Assembly: GCA_903909415.1 (NCBI GenBank)
Contig: CAIVVS010000126.1
Coordinates: forward strand, 1-42,640
Source: an uncultured Pseudomonadota bacterium
GTDB lineage: Bacteria > Pseudomonadota > Gammaproteobacteria > Burkholderiales > SG8-39
Length of the DNA stretch: 42,640 nt
Direction: 5' to 3'
Shown here piece after piece: positions 10,884-19,990 of the stretch (position 1 is its first letter; the number at the start of each line of letters is the position of its first letter). Both the position numbers and the translations under genes were made by a program. The notes beneath the pieces were generated by a model. It made no database searches, had not been told where the DNA came from, and saw only the letters and a list, made by a program, of their open reading frames with translations.

Positions 10884-13223
10884 ATGAAAAAGACCCCCGC
10901 GGCGAGAACTACGGGCAGAAGAGACGCGGACCCGCACCGCGACCGGGAAGCCTCCCTTTACGACGAACCACTGCCCTCCCGGGAGTACATCCTCCAGGTG
11001 CTGGCGGAGGAAGGCGTGCCCATGAACGAGAGGGCCCTGGCCAAGCTGCTGGGTGTGCGCGAAGAGGAAACCGACGGCTTCCACCGGCGCCTGGGTGCCA
11101 TGGAGCGCGACGGCCAGATCCTGCGGAACCGCAAGGACGCCATCCTCGTGGCGGGCAAACTCGACCTGATCGCCGGCCGCATCGAAGGCCATCCGGACGG
11201 CTTCGGCTTCCTGGTGCCGGATGCGCCCACCCCGGATGGTGACGACAGCGACCTGTACGTCGGGCCCCGCGAGATGCGCAAGGTGTTCCACGGCGACAGG
11301 GTCATGGGCCGGGCCGGGGGGCTGGACCGCCGTGGCCGGCGCGAGGCGAGCATCGTCGAGGTCCTCGAACGTGCCAATGCGACCCTGGTCGGGCGGCTGC
11401 AGGCCGAACGCGACGTGCTCTACGTGCGTCCCTCGGAGCGCAAGATCAGCCAGGACATCCTCGTCAGCCGCGCCGATGCGGGCAAGGCCAAGCCGGGCGA
11501 AGTGGTGGTGGTCGAGATCATCGAGCCGCCCACGGACCACAGCCAGGCCGTGGGCCGGGTGAAGGAAGTGCTGGGCAACGCGACCGATCCCGGCATCGAG
11601 ATCGAAATCGCCCTGCGCAAGCACAAGTTGCCCTTCGAGTTCTCCGCGGCCGCCACCGAACAGGCCTCGCGCTATCCGTCCGAGCCGCGCAAGTCCGACT
11701 GGGCGGGGCGCACCGACCTTTGCGACATGGCGCTGGTGACCATCGATGGCGAGACGGCGAAGGACTTCGACGATGCGGTCTGGTGCGCGAAGGAGGGCAA
11801 GGGCTTCAGGCTGGTGGTGGCGATCGCCGACGTCAGCCATTACGTGCGCGACGGAGATGCGCTGGACGTCGAGGGCCGGGCGCGCGGCAACTCGGTGTAC
11901 TTCCCGCGGCGGGTGATCCCGATGCTGCCCGAGCACCTGTCCAACGGACTGTGCTCCATCAACCCGGACGTGGAGCGGCTCTGCCTGGTCGCGGACATGG
12001 CGATCTCGGGCCAGGGCGACATCAAGCACTACAAGTTCTACCCGGCGGTGATGCGTTCCAAGGCGCGCCTGACCTACAACCAGGTCTGGGACGCGCTGAG
12101 CGATCCCAAGGGCGACACTGCCCGCGGCATGGGGGCGCTGCTGCCAGACCTCCAGAACCTGCACGAACTTTTCAAGGTGCTCCTGTCGGCGCGCACGCGC
12201 CGCGGCGCGATCGACTTCGACACGGTGGAGACGCGCTTCATCTTCGACGACGACGGGCGCATCGCGAAGATCGTCCCGTCCACGCGCAACGACGCGCACC
12301 GCATCATCGAGGAGTGCATGCTGGCGGCCAACGTGTCGGCCTCCGACTACCTCGTCAGCAACGGGCACCCGACGTTGTTCCGCGTGCATGAGGGGCCGAC
12401 GCCCGAGCGGCTGCAGGTGCTGCGCGAATTCCTCAAGGGATTCGGCCTGCACCTGCAGGGAGGCGAGAAGCCCAGCGCCAAGGACTACGCCAAGCTGGTC
12501 GAGACGATACGTACCCGGCCGGACTTCGGCCTGCTGCAGACGGTGCTGCTGCGCTCGCTGCAGCAGGCGGTCTACAGTCCGGACAACGTCGGCCACTTCG
12601 GACTCGCCTACGACGGCTACGCCCACTTCACTTCGCCGATCCGGCGCTATCCGGACCTGCTCGTGCACCGCGCGATCAAGTCGGTGCTGGAAGGCGGGCA
12701 GTACAAGGCCGGCAGCTGGGTGGAACTGGGCAAGCACTGCTCCATGACAGAGCGCCGCGCCGACGAGGCGACGCGCGAGGTCGAGCAGTGGCTGAAGTGC
12801 TACTACATGCGCGACCGGGAGGGGGAGGAGTTCGACGGCACCATCAGCGCCGTCACCGGCTTCGGCATCTTCGTCGGTCTGGACGAGTTCTACGTCGAGG
12901 GCCTGGTGCACGTCTCCGAATTGGGCTCGGACTACTTCCAGTTCGACCCGGCGCGCTACGAGATCCGGGGCGAGCGCACCGGCGTGCGCTTCCGCCTTTC
13001 AGACCGCGTCAGGGTGAAGATCGCCCGCGTGGACCTGGAGACGAGCAAGATGGACTTCGTGCTCGCCAAGGGCTTCGAGCCGCAGCGCTCCTCGCCGCTG
13101 GGCGGGCCGTCAGGATCGATTGGCGACGGAACCCACGCCGCCCCGTCCGGGCGCGCTGCAAAGCCCGCCGCGGGGGGCAAGGGCAAGGCCGCCGCCAAGA
13201 CCGTCCGCAAGGGCCGGAGCTGA
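10884..13223 (+). CDS. rnr: Ribonuclease R
   Basis: A 779-residue processive 3'-5' exoribonuclease of the RNB family, able to degrade structured RNA and involved in RNA turnover and quality control. The N-terminal winged helix (residues about 33-90) precedes cold-shock/OB domains. The catalytic RNB domain has the metal ligands in TIDGETAKDFDDAV (Asp 288, 294, 296, 297). An S1 domain (FDGTISAVTGFGIFV) and a Lys/Gly/Ala-rich tail (GGKGKAAAKTVRKGRS) follow. All four acidic residues are present, so it should be active. It is followed after 3 bases by rlmB. Confidence 0.96.
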   Translation: MKKTPAARTTGRRDADPHRDREASLYDEPLPSREYILQVLAEEGVPMNERALAKLLGVREEETDGFHRRLGAMERDGQILRNRKDAILVAGKLDLIAGRIEGHPDGFGFLVPDAPTPDGDDSDLYVGPREMRKVFHGDRVMGRAGGLDRRGRREASIVEVLERANATLVGRLQAERDVLYVRPSERKISQDILVSRADAGKAKPGEVVVVEIIEPPTDHSQAVGRVKEVLGNATDPGIEIEIALRKHKLPFEFSAAATEQASRYPSEPRKSDWAGRTDLCDMALVTIDGETAKDFDDAVWCAKEGKGFRLVVAIADVSHYVRDGDALDVEGRARGNSVYFPRRVIPMLPEHLSNGLCSINPDVERLCLVADMAISGQGDIKHYKFYPAVMRSKARLTYNQVWDALSDPKGDTARGMGALLPDLQNLHELFKVLLSARTRRGAIDFDTVETRFIFDDDGRIAKIVPSTRNDAHRIIEECMLAANVSASDYLVSNGHPTLFRVHEGPTPERLQVLREFLKGFGLHLQGGEKPSAKDYAKLVETIRTRPDFGLLQTVLLRSLQQAVYSPDNVGHFGLAYDGYAHFTSPIRRYPDLLVHRAIKSVLEGGQYKAGSWVELGKHCSMTERRADEATREVEQWLKCYYMRDREGEEFDGTISAVTGFGIFVGLDEFYVEGLVHVSELGSDYFQFDPARYEIRGERTGVRFRLSDRVRVKIARVDLETSKMDFVLAKGFEPQRSSPLGGPSGSIGDGTHAAPSGRAAKPAAGGKGKAAAKTVRKGRS

Positions 13224-13226
13224 GCG

Positions 13227-13964
13227 ATGAAGCCGGAACGCACCCTTTTCGGGTTCCACCCGGTGGTGTCACGCCTGCGCGCTGCGCCGAAGACGATCAT
13301 GGAGATTTTCGTCGACGAGGCGCGTGACGATGCCCGCATGCGCGAGCTGGTCGCCTCCGCCGAGGCCGCCGGCGTGCGCGTACTGCGCGTGGGAGCCAAG
13401 CGCCTGGACGGCTTCCATGGTGGCCATGGCGGGGTGGTGGCGCGGGTCGAGGCGGCCACCCCGGGCAAGAGCCTGGATGAACTGCTGGAGGTGCTGGACC
13501 ATCCCCCCTTGCTGCTGGTGCTGGATGGCGTGACCGACCCGCACAACCTCGGCGCTTGCCTGAGGGTGGCCGACGCGGCAGGCGCCGACGCGGTGGTCGC
13601 GCCGAAGGACCGCGCCTGCGGCCTGAATGCCACGGTGTCCAAGGTCGCCAGCGGCGCGGCCGAGGTCATTCCCTATTTCATGGTCACCAACCTGGCGCGG
13701 ACCCTGGACGAACTCAAGGAGCGCGACATCTGGGTGGTCGGCACCGACGAGCGCGCGGAACACACCCTCTACGAGGCGGACCTGCCCAAAGCCGTCGCAT
13801 GGGTGCTGGGTGCCGAGGGGGAGGGCATGCGCCGGCTGACCCGCGAGCGCTGCGACCAGCTCATCCGCATCCCGATGTCCGGCAGCGTGGCCAGCCTGAA
13901 CGTGTCGGTGGCCTCGGGCGTGTGCCTGTTCGAGAGCCGCCGGCGCCTGCTGGCGGGCGCCTGA
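13227..13964 (+). CDS. rlmB: 23S rRNA 2'-O-methyltransferase RlmB
   Basis: A 245-residue SPOUT-class (TrmH family) enzyme that methylates G2251 of 23S rRNA. It has the N-terminal L30-like substrate-binding domain ([13 protein letters not shown]) and the knotted catalytic domain: motif 1 [17 protein letters not shown], motif 2 [12 protein letters not shown] and motif 3 [15 protein letters not shown]. It is 3 bases after rnr, a conserved pair. It converges on the Bug receptor gene. Confidence 0.95.
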   Translation: MKPERTLFGFHPVVSRLRAAPKTIMEIFVDEARDDARMRELVASAEAAGVRVLRVGAKRLDGFHGGHGGVVARVEAATPGKSLDELLEVLDHPPLLLVLDGVTDPHNLGACLRVADAAGADAVVAPKDRACGLNATVSKVASGAAEVIPYFMVTNLARTLDELKERDIWVVGTDERAEHTLYEADLPKAVAWVLGAEGEGMRRLTRERCDQLIRIPMSGSVASLNVSVASGVCLFESRRRLLAGA

Positions 13965-13998
13965 GGGCGGCTGCCTGGCCCTGCTTAGCGCCCTCGAC

Positions 13999-14985
13999 CT
14001 ACTGCCTCTCGATCTTCCGCAGTTCCACGACGCGCCCCCAGCGCTGGACCTCGCGTTCGACGCGCGCGCGCAGTTCGTCGGGCGTGCTGGGCACAGCTTC
14101 GCCGCCCAGGTCGGCCAGGCGCGTTCGCACGTCCCGGTCGTTCAGCACCTCGCGCATCTCGCGGTTCAGGCGGTCGATGATGGGTCGCGGCGTGCCGGGA
14201 GACGTGACCACGCCCAGCCAGGACTGGAACTCGATCTGCGGAAGGGTCTCGGCAACGGCCGGGATGTCGGGGAAGTTCGGCACACGTGCCGCGGCCGACT
14301 GGGCCAGGCCGCGCAACCTGCCTGACTTGATCTGGCCGCTGGAGAAGGTCATGGTCTCGATCATCACGTCCACCCGGCCGCCCAGCAGTTCGGTGTAGGC
14401 CGGGCCCGCTCCCTTGAACGGGACCTGGACCATCTCAGTGCCTGCTTCGATGTTCAACCACTCGCCGAGCAGGTGGTGCAGGCTGCCCACGCCGCTGGTG
14501 GTGTAGGTCACCTTGCCCGGTGCGGCCTTGGCGCGCGCGATCAGGTCGGCCAGGGTCTTGATGGGCGAACCGGGCAGCACCGAGATGACCATCGGGTACT
14601 GCGTGACCAGCGACACCATGCCGAAGTCGCGGACCGGGTCGTAGGGCAGCTTGCGCATCAGCACTGCCGAGGTCGGATGGCCGCCGGTCAGCAGCACGAG
14701 GGACAGGCCGTCGGGCGGGGCCTTGGCCACCGCGTCCTGCGCGATGATGCCGGTGGCGCCGATCTTGGGCTCCGCGACCACCGTCTGCCCCAGCCGATCC
14801 TGGAGTTTCTGGGCCAGCAGGCGGGATACGAGGTCCGCGCTGCCACCGGCTGCGAAGCCGATGTAGAACTTCAGGGGCCTCGCCGGGTAGTCCTGGCCGG
14901 TGGCGGCCGGCGCCGCGAACAGGGTGGACAGGGCAACAAGCAGGGGCGCGGCGGCGCGGGCAGGGCGCATCAGGGCACGGAACAT
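13999..14985 (-). CDS. Bug/TctC-family periplasmic solute receptor
   Basis: A 328-residue extracytoplasmic binding protein of the tripartite tricarboxylate receptor (Bug) family, strongly expanded in Burkholderiales, which binds carboxylates such as aromatic acids. The start at 14985 is chosen because GAGGAGGAAG lies just upstream; an in-frame ATG at 15057 lacks this. A signal peptide (residues 1-30, hydrophobic core, then [11 protein letters not shown]) precedes the mature protein. The family signature [20 protein letters not shown] and the [13 protein letters not shown] segment are present. No TctA/TctB membrane partners are nearby, so it is an orphan receptor; the ligand is unknown. Confidence 0.9.
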   Translation of the reverse strand: MFRALMRPARAAAPLLVALSTLFAAPAATGQDYPARPLKFYIGFAAGGSADLVSRLLAQKLQDRLGQTVVAEPKIGATGIIAQDAVAKAPPDGLSLVLLTGGHPTSAVLMRKLPYDPVRDFGMVSLVTQYPMVISVLPGSPIKTLADLIARAKAAPGKVTYTTSGVGSLHHLLGEWLNIEAGTEMVQVPFKGAGPAYTELLGGRVDVMIETMTFSSGQIKSGRLRGLAQSAAARVPNFPDIPAVAETLPQIEFQSWLGVVTSPGTPRPIIDRLNREMREVLNDRDVRTRLADLGGEAVPSTPDELRARVEREVQRWGRVVELRKIERQ

Positions 14986-15139
14986 GGACTTCCTCCTCGT
15001 TTCAGGCGCGTTTGCCGCGCTCGTTGGCATGGCCGCAGGCTGCTGTTTCTCAGGCATCCGTTCGGCGAAGGGCCATTGTCCCTGCTGGCAGGCGGTCCAG
15101 CAAGCGACATGGCGCTGCAGGGGGCTGGTTGCGGTTTCC

Positions 15140-15169
15140 TTGCGGGAAATTGCCCAAAGCTGTTACAAT
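15140..15169 (+). promoter_or_regulatory. Candidate promoter of the rpsF-priB-rpsR-rplI operon
   Basis: TTGCGG at 15140-15145 and TACAAT at 15164-15169 with an 18-base spacer, in an unusually AT-rich patch. Transcription would start near 15176, giving a leader of about 140 bases. Confidence 0.55.
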
Positions 15170-15259
15170 TCAAGGCTTTTCCGGATTTCCCCGATGCTTC
15201 TTCAAGCGGCACGGGGAGGGCGGAAAAGGACAACCTGCAACCCCTGCTGCACCCGAGGT

Positions 15260-15290
15260 CCGCGCGTCGCAACGCGGGCCCCAACGGGCC
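15260..15290 (+). promoter_or_regulatory. Tandem hairpins in the rpsF leader (possible r-protein control site)
   Basis: Two abutting stem-loops: CCGCG(15260)/CGCGG(15277), and GGCCC(15277)/GGGCC(15290) with loop CAAC. They lie 28 bases before the rpsF start. In many bacteria S6:S18 represses its own operon through a leader hairpin; whether this is that element is a guess from position, since I did not match the known consensus base by base. Confidence 0.3.
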
Positions 15291-15317
15291 AGCATTATCC
15301 ATAGGGAGAACCACCTG

Positions 15318-15731
15318 ATGCGACATTACGAGATCGTTTTCATCGTCCACCCGGACCAGAGCGAGCAGGTCCCGGCGATGGTCGAGCGTTACCGGAACAC
15401 GGTGACCGGCCGCAGCGGCATCATCCACCGCCTGGAAGACTGGGGCCGCCGCCAGATGGCCTACCCGATCCAGAAGATGCACAAGGCCCACTACGTGCTC
15501 ATGAACATCGAGTGCGACGCCGAGACCCTCAAGGAGCTCGAGCACTCGTTCAAGTTCAACGACGCCGTGCTGCGTCACCTCGTGGTCAAGATGGACAAGG
15601 CCCACATCACGCCCTCCCCGATGATGAAGGAGGAGAAGTCCAAGTCGCTGATGGAAGGCCGCGGCGGTGACCGTCCGGAGCGCGCCGAGCGCACCGAGCG
15701 CGCACCGTCTGCAGGCACGACGGCGTCCTGA
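15318..15731 (+). CDS. rpsF: 30S ribosomal protein S6
   Basis: A 137-residue small-subunit protein that binds S18 on 16S rRNA. It starts [17 protein letters not shown] and has the conserved [20 protein letters not shown] and DAVLRHLV segments, with a charged Arg/Glu-rich tail. ATG at 15318 is preceded by AGGGAG at 15303-15308. The reading frame stays open further upstream, but the family start and the Shine-Dalgarno sequence fix this one. Confidence 0.96.
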   Translation: MRHYEIVFIVHPDQSEQVPAMVERYRNTVTGRSGIIHRLEDWGRRQMAYPIQKMHKAHYVLMNIECDAETLKELEHSFKFNDAVLRHLVVKMDKAHITPSPMMKEEKSKSLMEGRGGDRPERAERTERAPSAGTTAS

Positions 15732-15748
15732 CCCCGGCGGCTGGCCTG

Positions 15749-16081
15749 ATGGCGCAGTTGGCGGGTGATTCTGAACGCGACCAACCGGCCAACCAGGTAA
15801 GCATGTCGGGCTCGATCACCGGTCTCGATGTTCTGCGGCACACGCCGGGAGGCGTGGCGATGGTGAGGTTCACGCTGACCCACGAATCGACGCAGCAGGA
15901 GGCCGGTGCAGCCAGGAAGGTGGGCTGCGAGGTCGAGGCGGTGGCAACGGAACGCGATGCCCGGCTGGTTGCCGGGATGCAACTGGGAAGCAGGGTCACG
16001 GTGCAGGGGTTCCTGGACCGCAAGAGCCTGACCAGCGCGAAACTGGTGCTGCACGCGACGCGAATCGAATTCAACGGATAG
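15749..16081 (+). CDS. priB: Primosomal replication protein N (PriB)
   Basis: A 110-residue OB-fold single-stranded-DNA-binding protein of the replication restart primosome, acting with PriA to reload DnaB. The OB-fold pattern is visible in SGSITGLDVLRHTPGGVAM, RFTLTHES and LGSRVTVQGFLDRKS. It is placed between rpsF and rpsR as usual, 17 bases after rpsF. The N-terminal 15 residues (MAQLAGDSERDQPAN) are longer than typical PriB, and the ATG at 15803 could be a later start, but 15749 gives the more usual spacing in the operon. Confidence 0.85.
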   Translation: MAQLAGDSERDQPANQVSMSGSITGLDVLRHTPGGVAMVRFTLTHESTQQEAGAARKVGCEVEAVATERDARLVAGMQLGSRVTVQGFLDRKSLTSAKLVLHATRIEFNG

Positions 16082-16105
16082 AAGACGAAATTCAGGAGAA
16101 GCACG

Positions 16106-16414
16106 ATGGCAATGCAAGGACGTACCGGCGGTGGCCGGTTTGGCAAGGGCGCCAAGGGCAAGGGCAAGGGCAAGGGTCGCGATCGCAAGGGCGGGGCGCT
16201 GTTCAAGCGCCGCAAGTTCTGCCGCTTCACCGCGGAGAAGCGCGACTGGGTGGACTACAAGGACGTGGACGTGCTCAAGGACTTCATCAGCGAGAACGGC
16301 CGCATCATCCCGGCGCGCATCACCGGCACCAAGACCGGTTTCCAGCGCCAGTTGTCCGAGGCGATCAAGCGCGCGCGTTTCCTCGCGCTGATGCCTTTCA
16401 CCGACCTGCACTGA
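16106..16414 (+). CDS. rpsR: 30S ribosomal protein S18 with Lys/Gly-repeat N-terminus
   Basis: A 102-residue small-subunit protein and S6 partner. The core from [21 protein letters not shown] through [26 protein letters not shown] is typical. The N-terminus is extended by [23 protein letters not shown], encoded by near-perfect tandem AAGGGC units at 16145-16177. Most S18 proteins are about 75-92 residues. AGGAG at 16093-16097 precedes the start. Confidence 0.95.
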   Translation: MAMQGRTGGGRFGKGAKGKGKGKGRDRKGGALFKRRKFCRFTAEKRDWVDYKDVDVLKDFISENGRIIPARITGTKTGFQRQLSEAIKRARFLALMPFTDLH

Positions 16415-16427
16415 GGGGAGAACGAAC

Positions 16428-16886
16428 ATGCAAATCATCCTCCTCGAGAAGGTGGTCAACCTGGGCGGCCTGGGCGACGTGGTCAAGGTCAAGGACGGCT
16501 ATGCCCGCAACTTCCTGATCCCGACCGGCAAGGCGCGCCGCGCGACGCCCGCCAACCTGGCCGAGTTCGAGACGCGCCGCGCTGAGCTGGAGGCCGCGCA
16601 GGCCGCCGCGCTCACCGCCGCGCAGGAGAAGGGCGCCAAGCTGGATGGACTGATGGTGCAGATCACGCAGAAGTCCGGCGTGGACGGCCGCCTGTTCGGC
16701 TCGGTCACGAACTACGACATCGCCGAGGCGCTCAAGGCGCTGGGACACGACATCGAGCGTTCGATGATCCGCCTGCCGCAGGGCCCGCTGAAGCAGATCG
16801 GCGACCATGAACTCAGCGTCGCGCTGCACGGCGACGTGGTGGTCACGATCAAGGTTTCGGTGCTCGGCGACACGCAGGGTTCCTGA
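16428..16886 (+). CDS. rplI: 50S ribosomal protein L9
   Basis: A 152-residue large-subunit protein. It has the N-terminal domain [19 protein letters not shown], then [16 protein letters not shown], the long connecting helix (residues about 40-75, Ala/Glu-rich) and the C-terminal domain with [22 protein letters not shown] precedes the start. It is the last gene of the rpsF operon and is followed by a strong terminator. Confidence 0.96.
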   Translation: MQIILLEKVVNLGGLGDVVKVKDGYARNFLIPTGKARRATPANLAEFETRRAELEAAQAAALTAAQEKGAKLDGLMVQITQKSGVDGRLFGSVTNYDIAEALKALGHDIERSMIRLPQGPLKQIGDHELSVALHGDVVVTIKVSVLGDTQGS

Positions 16887-16920
16887 TCCGCCCCGATCGG
16901 GGACGCAAGTCCCTGATTGG

Positions 16921-16960
16921 AAAGGGCCTGTACGGCGGTAGCCGGCAGGCCCTTTTCATT
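16921..16960 (+). terminator. Rho-independent terminator after rplI
   Basis: A stem AAAGGGCCTG (16921-16930) pairs with CAGGCCCTTT (16946-16955), the 15-base apical part contains a small GGC/GCC helix, and a CCCTTTTCATT tail follows. It is 34 bases after the rplI stop and ends the ribosomal-protein operon before dnaB. Confidence 0.85.
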
Positions 16961-17002
16961 GGCACCGGCGCGCCCGCCCGGGCGCTGTAGAATCGCTGTC
17001 CC

Positions 17003-18400
17003 ATGTCGTCCGTCCTCCAATCGCAGCAAGACCAGCAGCTAGTCCAGCTGAAGGTGCCGCCGCATTCCATCGAGGCGGAGCAGTCGGTGTTGGGCGGCCT
17101 GATGATCGACAACACGGCCTTCGACAAGATCGCCGACGTGATCGGCGAGGCGGACTTCTACCGCGACGACCACCGGCGCATCTGGCGCCACATCTCCAAG
17201 CTGCTGGACCGCGGCCGTCCCGCCGACATGGTCACCGTGGACGAGTCCATCAAGGCGAGCGAGGACCGCGACCGCACCGGGGGCCTGGCCTACCTGGGCG
17301 CGCTGGCGCAGGGCGTGCCCTCGGCGCACAACATCCGCCGCTACGGCGAGATCGTGCGCGAGCGCGCAATCATGCGCAGGCTGGTGGAGGTCGGTACCGG
17401 CATCGCCGACTCCGCCTTCAACCCGGGCGGCAAGGAAGTCGCCACGCTGCTGGACGAGGCCGAGTCCAAGGTGTTCGAGATCGCCGAGGCCGGCGCGCGC
17501 ACCCGCCAGGGCTTCCTCGACATCCAGCAGGTGGTCACGCAGGTGATGGAACGGGTGGACATGCTCTACCACCGGGACAATCCCTCCGACGTGACCGGCG
17601 TGCCCACCGGCTACCACGACCTGGATTCGCGCACTTCGGGCTTCCAGGAAGGCGACCTGATCATCGTCGCCGGCCGCCCTTCCATGGGCAAGACCGCCTT
17701 CGCGCTGAACATCGCGGAACACGTCGCGGTGGAGAACCGCCTGCCGGTGGCGGTGTTCTCCATGGAAATGTCCGGTTCGCAGCTCGCGCTGCGGATGCTG
17801 GGCTCCATCGGCAAGCTCGACCAGCACCGCCTGCGCACCGGCCGGCTGGCCGATGACGACTGGAACAAGCTGACCAATGCGGTGGGCCGGCTGCACGACG
17901 CGCCCATCCACATCGACGAGACCCCGGCGCTGAACCCGCTGGAACTGCGCGCGCGCTCGCGCCGACTGTTCCGCCAGTACGGCAAGCTCGGCCTGATCGT
18001 GGTCGACTACCTGCAGCTGATGCAGTCCTCGACCATGGGCGAGAACCGTGCGACGGAGATCTCCGAGATCTCGCGCTCGCTGAAAGCCATGGCCAAGGAA
18101 CTGCGGGTGCCGGTGGTGGCCCTGTCGCAGCTCAACCGCGGCCTGGAACAGCGTCCCAACAAGCGCCCGGTGATGTCCGACCTGCGCGAATCCGGCGCCA
18201 TCGAGCAGGACGCGGACGTGATCCTGTTCATCTACCGTGACGAGGTCTACAACCCGGACACGCCCGAGAAGGGCATGGCCGAGATCATCATCGGCAAGCA
18301 GCGTAACGGCCCGATCGGCACGGTGAAGCTGACCTTCATGGGCCAGCACACCCGCTTCGAGAACTACGCGGGGCCGCAGGACGCCGGCGGCGAGTACTGA
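17003..18400 (+). CDS. dnaB: Replicative DNA helicase DnaB
   Basis: A 465-residue hexameric 5'-3' helicase that unwinds the replication fork. The N-terminal primase-interaction domain (SIEAEQSVLGGLM) is followed by a RecA-like motor with Walker A AGRPSMGKT at residues 223-231. VVDYLQLM (Walker B), the SQLNRGLEQRPNKRP loop and the arginine-finger region DLRESGAIEQDAD are also present. No intein interrupts it. A TAGAAT -10-like hexamer is at 16988-16993, just before the start. Confidence 0.97.
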   Translation: MSSVLQSQQDQQLVQLKVPPHSIEAEQSVLGGLMIDNTAFDKIADVIGEADFYRDDHRRIWRHISKLLDRGRPADMVTVDESIKASEDRDRTGGLAYLGALAQGVPSAHNIRRYGEIVRERAIMRRLVEVGTGIADSAFNPGGKEVATLLDEAESKVFEIAEAGARTRQGFLDIQQVVTQVMERVDMLYHRDNPSDVTGVPTGYHDLDSRTSGFQEGDLIIVAGRPSMGKTAFALNIAEHVAVENRLPVAVFSMEMSGSQLALRMLGSIGKLDQHRLRTGRLADDDWNKLTNAVGRLHDAPIHIDETPALNPLELRARSRRLFRQYGKLGLIVVDYLQLMQSSTMGENRATEISEISRSLKAMAKELRVPVVALSQLNRGLEQRPNKRPVMSDLRESGAIEQDADVILFIYRDEVYNPDTPEKGMAEIIIGKQRNGPIGTVKLTFMGQHTRFENYAGPQDAGGEY

Positions 18401-18409
18401 GCGTCACAC

Positions 18410-18438
18410 CCGGCGCCGGCGCGGCTTCACGGCGCCGG
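18410..18438. terminator. GC-rich inverted repeat between convergent dnaB and selO
   Basis: A 9-bp perfect stem CCGGCGCCG/CGGCGCCGG with an 11-base loop lies between the two convergent stop codons. It has no T-run, so it is probably a bidirectional transcription brake or a Rho-linked 3' end rather than a classical terminator. Confidence 0.5.
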
Positions 18439-18445
18439 CATCTGC

Positions 18446-19990
18446 TCAGGACGAGCAGGACACCTCGATGCCGGCCGCCCAGTCAGGTGGCGGATCCCCG
18501 TAGGCGGCCATCTCCGGCTGTTCATCGAACGGCCTCGACAGCAGCAGGCGCAGGCGCTCGATCTCCGACCAGTCGCGCTCGTCGGCCGCCTTGCGGATGG
18601 CGATTTCCGCCAAATGGTTGCGCAGGACGTATTTGGGATTCACGCGGCGCATGGCCTGCGAACGGACGGCATCCACGCTGCCTTCGCGGGCGAGGCGGGC
18701 GCGATAAGCCGCGGCCCAGGCATCGAAGCCGGTGCGGTCGATGAACAGGTCGCGCAGCGGCGCGTTCAAGGCCCCGGGAGATGAGTCGAAGTCGCACAGC
18801 CGGCGGAAGAACAGCGTGTAGTCGGTGCGGCCCGCCTGCAACAGGCTGAACAGGCCGCGCAGCAGTTCCGCGTCCTCCTCCTCCTCGGTGGCGAGGCCCA
18901 GCTTGGCGCGGACCAGGGCCGAGTACTCGGCCTCGAAATCGGTGGCGAAGCTGTCCAGTGCTTCCTCGGCCTCGTGCTGCTTCATCAGCGGCAGCATCGC
19001 CTGCGCGAGGCGCGTGAGGTTCCAGTGCGCGACGGCGGGCTGCTGGTTGTACGCGTAGCGGCCGCCCTCGTCGGTGTGGTTGCAGATGTGGCCGGCGTCG
19101 AAGCCGTCGAGGAAGCCGAACGGGCCGTAGTCGATGGTCAGTCCCAGTGCCGACATGTTGTCGGTGTTCATCACGCCATGGCAGAAGCCCACCGCCTGCC
19201 AGCGCGCCACCAGCACGCCGGTGCGCCGGACGATTTCGCGCAGCAGCGCGACATAGGGGGCTGGATTTGACCTAAGTGGCTGATAATGTTCATCAATCAG
19301 GTGGTCCGCCAGGGTGCGGACCTGGTCCATCTGGCGGCGGTAGAAGAACACCTCGAAGGACCCGAAGCGCACGTGGCTGGGCGCGACACGCGTCAGCACC
19401 GCGGCGGTTTCCACGTTCTCGCGTATCACCGGCTGGTCGGAGCCGACGATGGCCAGCGACCTCGTCGTCGGGATGCCCAGGCCGTGCATGGCTTCCGAGC
19501 ACAGGTACTCGCGGATGGTCGAGCGCAGCACCGCGCGGCCGTCGCCCATGCGGGAGTAGGGCGTGAGCCCCGCGCCCTTCAACTGCAGGTCCCAGCGCCG
19601 CGCGTCGGGGCCGCCGCCGCCGCTGCCCGTCGCGCCGACGACTTCGCCCAGCAGGTGCGCGCGTCCGTCGCCCAGTTGCGGCACGAAAGTGCCGAACTGG
19701 TGGCCGGCGTACAGCGCCGACAGCGGTTCGCTGCCCGGCAGCAGCGTGTTGCCGCAGAAGATCTCCGCAAAGTCCGGGCGCCGCGCTTCATCCGGGTCCA
19801 GGCCGAGCAGCGCCGCCGCATCCGGGTTGAAGGCGACGAGGTAGGGCTCGGGCAGGCCGTCAGGCGTCAGCTTGCTGTGGAAGCCTGCAGGCAACCGTGC
19901 AAAGGAATTGTCCCAGGCCAGTTGCTCCAGCCTGCGGCGGGCGTCGCAGGCCGATGGCGACAGTTCCCCTGGCGCGGCGGCGCGGTTCAT
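18446..19990 (-). CDS. selO: SelO-family protein adenylyltransferase (Cys form)
   Basis: A 514-residue pseudokinase-fold enzyme that transfers AMP to Ser/Thr/Tyr of target proteins and is linked to redox stress. Family segments are present: YAGHQFGTFVPQLGDGRA, LKGAGLTPYSRMGDGRAVLR, CHGVMNTDNMSALGLTIDYG and FLDGFDAGHICNHTD. The protein ends in Cys-Ser-Ser; in animal SelO this place is Sec-Ser-Ser, so this is the cysteine version. The start at 19990 overlaps the stop of the upstream hydratase-like gene (ATGA), implying coupling. The frame is open upstream but that overlaps the neighbour and is not part of the gene. Confidence 0.93.
   Translation of the reverse strand: MNRAAAPGELSPSACDARRRLEQLAWDNSFARLPAGFHSKLTPDGLPEPYLVAFNPDAAALLGLDPDEARRPDFAEIFCGNTLLPGSEPLSALYAGHQFGTFVPQLGDGRAHLLGEVVGATGSGGGGPDARRWDLQLKGAGLTPYSRMGDGRAVLRSTIREYLCSEAMHGLGIPTTRSLAIVGSDQPVIRENVETAAVLTRVAPSHVRFGSFEVFFYRRQMDQVRTLADHLIDEHYQPLRSNPAPYVALLREIVRRTGVLVARWQAVGFCHGVMNTDNMSALGLTIDYGPFGFLDGFDAGHICNHTDEGGRYAYNQQPAVAHWNLTRLAQAMLPLMKQHEAEEALDSFATDFEAEYSALVRAKLGLATEEEEDAELLRGLFSLLQAGRTDYTLFFRRLCDFDSSPGALNAPLRDLFIDRTGFDAWAAAYRARLAREGSVDAVRSQAMRRVNPKYVLRNHLAEIAIRKAADERDWSEIERLRLLLSRPFDEQPEMAAYGDPPPDWAAGIEVSCSS

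Larger units (their letters stand above)
14986..15317 (+). other. 332-base intergenic region upstream of rpsF
   Basis: The divergent gap between the minus-strand receptor gene and rpsF. It holds the receptor Shine-Dalgarno at its left edge, the rpsF promoter at 15140-15169 and an approximately 140-base rpsF leader with two adjacent hairpins. I see no small gene in it; an open frame in phase with rpsF crosses it, but its codon pattern does not look coding. Confidence 0.6.

Noticed and set aside
10866..12911. Very long open frame on the minus strand opposite rnr (681 codons), and similar ones opposite hflK and purA
   Set aside because: Shadow frames produced by high third-position GC. The plus-strand genes have clear family motifs, while the reverse products are His/Arg-rich with no recognisable domain.
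15012..15317. In-frame upstream extension of rpsF
   Set aside because: S6 starts at MRHYEIVF with a Shine-Dalgarno sequence before it; the extension covers the promoter and leader and has no coding character.
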